Source of the DNA: Candidatus Microgenomates bacterium
GTDB taxonomy: Bacteria > Patescibacteriota > Microgenomatia > UBA1406 > GWC2-37-13
Reading direction: 5' to 3'
Assembly (NCBI GenBank): GCA_016178125.1
Contig: JACOTV010000101.1
Location: forward strand, 1-8,120
Length of the DNA: 8,120 bases
Shown here: piece by piece, positions 6,081-8,120 of the stretch
Position numbering within the stretch: the stretch's first letter is position 1
How the letters are laid out: every line of letters begins with the position of its first letter
The notes under the pieces: generated by a model
What the model saw: only the letters and a program-made list of their open reading frames with translations
What the model was told of the DNA's origin: nothing
Database searches by the model: none
Program-made: the position numbers and the translations under genes

Positions 6081-6845
6081 ATGAACGAACAAACAGCCGC
6101 GATCATTTTGGCAGCCGGTCGTGGGACGCGTCTGAATTCCCAGACGATCAACAAAGTCGCACTTCCTTTTAACGGAAAACCGATCATAGAATATGCTGTT
6201 GAAGCGATGGAACCGGTTGCCAGCCATGTGGTCGTAGTTGTTGGCGCCTTTGCCGACAGCGTGAAGGAGGCGCTTAAAAATCATCCTGCGGTTATATATG
6301 CCGAACAAACAGAGCAACTTGGTACGGGGCACGCGGCAAAAGTGGGCCTTGAACCCCTTAAACCATTCACTCCCACCACCGTCCTCGTAGGATACGGAGA
6401 CCACATGATGTTTTATACCCCCGAAACGATACAAAAACTTATCGATCTCCATACAAATAAGAAGGCCACCATATCGATGATAACGGTTCGTCACGAGGAA
6501 CCAAACAAACTCGCGTGGGGTCGTATAGTACGCGATGAGCACGACACCATCGTAAAAAGTGTTGAGCAAAAAGACGCAAACGACGACGAGCTCATGATCG
6601 AAGAGTTAAATGCTGGATTTTACGCATTCGATTATCAGTATTTGAGCGAAACTATCGATTTAGTTCCCCGTTCCGAAGTGTCTGGTGAATATTATCTCAA
6701 TGCGCTCATTAGTATGGCAGCCGCTGATGGTCGGACGCTTGCCGGGCTTGTTGTTCCGTTTGAGGAAGTCGGTATCGGAATTAATCGTGCCGAAGAACTT
6801 GAGGCTAGTCAGAAGCTCCACGAGTCGCGAGGAAATGCGATATAA
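6081..6845 (+). CDS. GlmU N-terminal-like sugar-1-phosphate nucleotidyltransferase (single domain)
   Basis: The 254-residue protein is one nucleotidyltransferase domain closely resembling the uridylyltransferase half of GlmU. Seen in order: LAAGRGTRL at 10-18 with the conserved Lys at 25, QLGTGHA at 80-85 region, YGD at 105-107 (metal-binding Asp), GRIVRD at 147-152, VEQKDA at 161-166, ELNAGFYAFD at 175-184, EYYLNALI at 203-210 and the final GIN at 233-235. Counterparts of the E. coli GlmU active-site residues D105, E154, N169 and N227 are in place. It would join UTP (or another NTP) to a hexosamine- or hexose-1-phosphate in the cytoplasm. The left-handed beta-helix acetyltransferase domain of bifunctional GlmU (normally ~450 residues) is absent: the gene stops at 6845 and a tRNA follows. 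Acetylation would need another protein, or the substrate differs. The TAA stop overlaps the tRNA -10 box. Confidence 0.88.
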   Translation: MNEQTAAIILAAGRGTRLNSQTINKVALPFNGKPIIEYAVEAMEPVASHVVVVVGAFADSVKEALKNHPAVIYAEQTEQLGTGHAAKVGLEPLKPFTPTTVLVGYGDHMMFYTPETIQKLIDLHTNKKATISMITVRHEEPNKLAWGRIVRDEHDTIVKSVEQKDANDDELMIEELNAGFYAFDYQYLSETIDLVPRSEVSGEYYLNALISMAAADGRTLAGLVVPFEEVGIGINRAEELEASQKLHESRGNAI

Positions 6846-6846
6846 T
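6841..6846 (+). promoter_or_regulatory. -10 element TATAAT for tRNA-Gly
   Basis: A perfect TATAAT overlaps the TAA stop (6843-6845) of the preceding gene and lies 11 nt before the mature tRNA 5' end. Transcription from about 6853 would leave a short leader of about 5 nt for RNase P. No clear -35 box is seen, so read-through from the upstream gene may also contribute. Confidence 0.55.
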
Positions 6847-6857
6847 AGGACGTGCTT

Positions 6858-6928
6858 GCGGGATTAGTTAAACGGCCTAATAACTCCCTTCCAAGGAGTA
6901 GAAAGGGGTTCGACTCCCCTATCCCGCT
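6858..6928 (+). tRNA. tRNA-Gly (anticodon UCC)
   Basis: The 71-nt sequence folds as a full cloverleaf. The acceptor stem is GCGGGAT with ATCCCGC. The D stem is GTTA/TAAT with GG in the loop. The anticodon stem ACTCC/GGAGT holds loop CTTCCAA, giving anticodon TCC. A 4-nt variable loop follows, then the T arm AGGGG-TTCGACT-CCCCT. The discriminator base is U73, as expected for bacterial tRNA-Gly. CCA is not encoded (the next bases are CAC), so a CCA-adding enzyme is required. It would read GGA and GGG codons. The last base is shared with the stop codon of the convergent glycosyltransferase gene. Confidence 0.97.
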
Positions 6929-7722
6929 CACACACTTTTTATAACCCCCGATAGGTTACGTAGGCGTTCTATCGCAATCTGAGGAAGGTACTTTAGTTTT
7001 TCTTCGCGGCTCCAGTGGCGCGCAATGAGTTTAATCCAGTTTTTAAAATCTAACATCGCTTTTTTCTGTGACATTTTTGAAGACGTTCGTTGGCCCATAT
7101 GGGTGACAGCTGCTGAATGTGTGACACCGAACGTTTTCCCGGCTTTTGTCATCCTCAGGCAAAGATCGACATCTTCGAGGTAGGCGAAAAATGACTCGTC
7201 GAATCCGTCGAGTTCCTTAAACGTATCGGTGTCTATGACAAGTGCGGCGGCCGTTATGCCGTCTGGGCCGCCCTTTGAGGGCTCAGTTAGCAGCTTGGTT
7301 CTCCCATTTTTTTTAATAATATAACCGACATTTTCAATCGTTCCGTCAGGTCGTATAAGCCGCGGGACGGTTGCACTCCATTTATGCGTTTTCATCTCGC
7401 CGATGCATGTTTTGATCCAATCGGTCGCGTATGTCACGTCGTCGTTTAAAAATACCAAGTAGCGAGGATGGTATTTTGTCGTAGCCTCCCCTGCTCCATC
7501 GTTACATGCCTTGGCAAATCCAGCATTTTTAGGCTCAGTCAATATGTCTGACACTTCGATTTCGGGAAGATCATTGAGTGAGTTTATTGGATTATTGTTG
7601 ACGACAATTACGCGATAATTCCCGTAGGTTTTGTTGCAACTGAGCACGTCCTTAAGGCCTGCCGTATTTGTGTAGGTTGGAATAATGATTACGGCGTCAG
7701 TTGGGGAGCTTTTGGTATTCAT
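6928..7722 (-). CDS. Family 2 glycosyltransferase, WbbL/rhamnosyltransferase-like
   Basis: The 264-residue cytoplasmic GT-A enzyme has no membrane helix. Motifs: AVIIIPTYTNTAGLKDVLSC at 10-29, VVNNNP at 40-45, EPKNAGFAKACNDGA at 63-77 (the N-x-G-[FY]-A-x-x-x-N pattern of WbbL-type enzymes), FLNDDV at 91-96 as the metal-binding DxD equivalent, GGPDGITAAALVI at 151-163, and GFDESFFAYLEDVDLCLR at 173-190, whose ED pair carries the expected catalytic base. A basic C-terminal tail follows (KNWIKLIARHWSREEKLKYL). Such enzymes add rhamnose or related sugars to lipid-linked polysaccharide intermediates; the actual sugar cannot be told. The ATG at 7722 lies inside the upstream flippase gene (26-bp overlap), so the two are almost certainly co-transcribed and perhaps coupled. 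At the 3' end the TGA shares one base with the tRNA, leaving no room for a separate terminator. Confidence 0.9.
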   Translation of the reverse strand: MNTKSSPTDAVIIIPTYTNTAGLKDVLSCNKTYGNYRVIVVNNNPINSLNDLPEIEVSDILTEPKNAGFAKACNDGAGEATTKYHPRYLVFLNDDVTYATDWIKTCIGEMKTHKWSATVPRLIRPDGTIENVGYIIKKNGRTKLLTEPSKGGPDGITAAALVIDTDTFKELDGFDESFFAYLEDVDLCLRMTKAGKTFGVTHSAAVTHMGQRTSSKMSQKKAMLDFKNWIKLIARHWSREEKLKYLPQIAIERLRNLSGVIKSV

Positions 7723-8120
7723 AGAGTGAATAGACCGACAAAATCGCGGTTGCGGAAACGAGTGATGCGGTGACTACGGGGGCAATTGCGGAAAGATGTG
7801 CTTGAGGAATAAGCATATAGCAGCCAATGGTCATGGTCAGAAAAAACGACATATTAGCAAATAGAATAGCGCCGGGCTTTTTGACGGTATAGAGTAAAAA
7901 TAAGAGCGGAAAGTTTGCAAATGTATATAGGACATAGGCCGGTGCAAGGCTGCGAGCTAGTCCACTCGCGCTTTCAAATTTCTCTAAGTAGAGCGTGAAT
8001 AACGATTGTGGCGTAATGATCAACAAGAGAAAAATAAGTGCTGGTGCACTAAGGTATAAAAGCGTTTGTTTGGCGAGAGACTTGAATGCTCTTTTGTGGG
8101 TAATTTTTGAAAACTGAGGA
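7697..8120 (-). CDS. Polysaccharide flippase (Wzx/MVF-like), C-terminal part (partial at window edge)
   Basis: The minus-strand frame is open from the window edge to a TGA at 7697-7699, giving 140 residues of an incomplete protein. The TTG at 8026 is internal: the same frame continues upstream with PQFSKITHKRAFKSLAKQTL. Four hydrophobic segments are seen: LLYLSAPALIFLLIITPQSL, APAYVLYTFANFPLLFLLYT, AILFANMSFFLTMTIGCYML and IAPVVTASLVSATAILSVYSL. The order of a short basic amphipathic loop, paired helices, a loop with VKKPG and two last helices fits the C-terminal lobe of oligosaccharide flippases, which move undecaprenyl-linked glycans across the membrane. Overlap with the downstream WbbL-like glycosyltransferase supports a polysaccharide cluster running beyond the right edge. 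The family call rests on topology, composition and context more than on a sharp motif. Confidence 0.75.
   Translation of the reverse strand, partial: PQFSKITHKRAFKSLAKQTLLYLSAPALIFLLLIITPQSLFTLYLEKFESASGLARSLAPAYVLYTFANFPLLFLLYTVKKPGAILFANMSFFLTMTIGCYMLIPQAHLSAIAPVVTASLVSATAILSVYSLYEYQKLPN

Noticed and set aside
6015..6569. 184-codon minus-strand open frame opposite the nucleotidyltransferase gene
   Set aside because: Antisense to a gene with clear catalytic motifs; composition looks arbitrary and no family pattern is seen.
284..6928. Recombinase plus tRNA gene as ends of an integrated element
   Set aside because: They are over 5 kb apart, the recombinase resembles housekeeping Xer, and I see no second copy of the tRNA 3' end that would mark an att site.
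6936..6940. T5 run after the tRNA as an intrinsic terminator
   Set aside because: No hairpin directly precedes it other than the tRNA's own T arm, which is 16 nt away; it is too weak to list as a terminator.

Overview
The window looks like a chromosome segment of a streamlined bacterium, most plausibly a Patescibacteria/CPR lineage. This is inferred from several signs together: very compact packing with 12-92 bp gaps or overlaps, no convincing Shine-Dalgarno sequences, stripped-down enzymes (a lone GlmU-type nucleotidyltransferase domain) and a tRNA without an encoded CCA end. TGA is used as an ordinary stop by several genes, so the recoded-UGA lineages (Gracilibacteria/Absconditabacteria) are unlikely. 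No taxonomic marker is present, so the assignment is moderate at best.

Layout. Positions 1-191 (-) hold the start of an ABC transporter ATPase, cut by the window edge at its Walker A motif. A 92-bp divergent spacer follows. Three translationally coupled (+) genes run from 284 to 3716: a Xer-type tyrosine recombinase, a DUF2079 multi-membrane protein and a DPMS/GtrB-like family 2 glycosyltransferase, joined by two ATGA overlaps. Next come an EamA/DMT transporter (3721-4626) and a GalE-type UDP-sugar 4-epimerase (4652-5662), each with its own -10 element. A small YvlD/'phage holin 4' type membrane protein (5675-6010, -) is convergent with galE and divergent from a GlmU-N-like sugar-1-phosphate nucleotidyltransferase (6081-6845, +). 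A tRNA-Gly(UCC) gene (6858-6928, +) follows. The right end carries two (-) genes of a polysaccharide cluster: a WbbL-like glycosyltransferase (6928-7722) and the C-terminal half of a Wzx/MATE-like flippase that runs off the window (7697-8120).

How the genes fit together. Most of the window concerns cell-surface glycans: nucleotide-sugar supply (GlmU-N-like, GalE), lipid-linked sugar synthesis (GT2 with two C-terminal helices), possible transfer outside the membrane (DUF2079, GT-C-like), chain assembly (WbbL-like) and lipid-linked export (flippase). The Xer recombinase, coupled to the glycan genes, is the functional outlier.

The most notable signal is regulatory. Every protein gene that does not overlap an upstream gene has a TATAAT-like hexamer ending 5-7 nt before its ATG. 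That spacing puts the transcription start at or next to the start codon, so leaderless mRNAs appear to be the rule here. A second point of interest is a palindromic dispersed-repeat unit (2367-2394) inserted in frame in the DUF2079 gene. No stretch longer than 300 bases lacks a gene. I saw no CRISPR array, insertion sequence or convincing intrinsic terminator.
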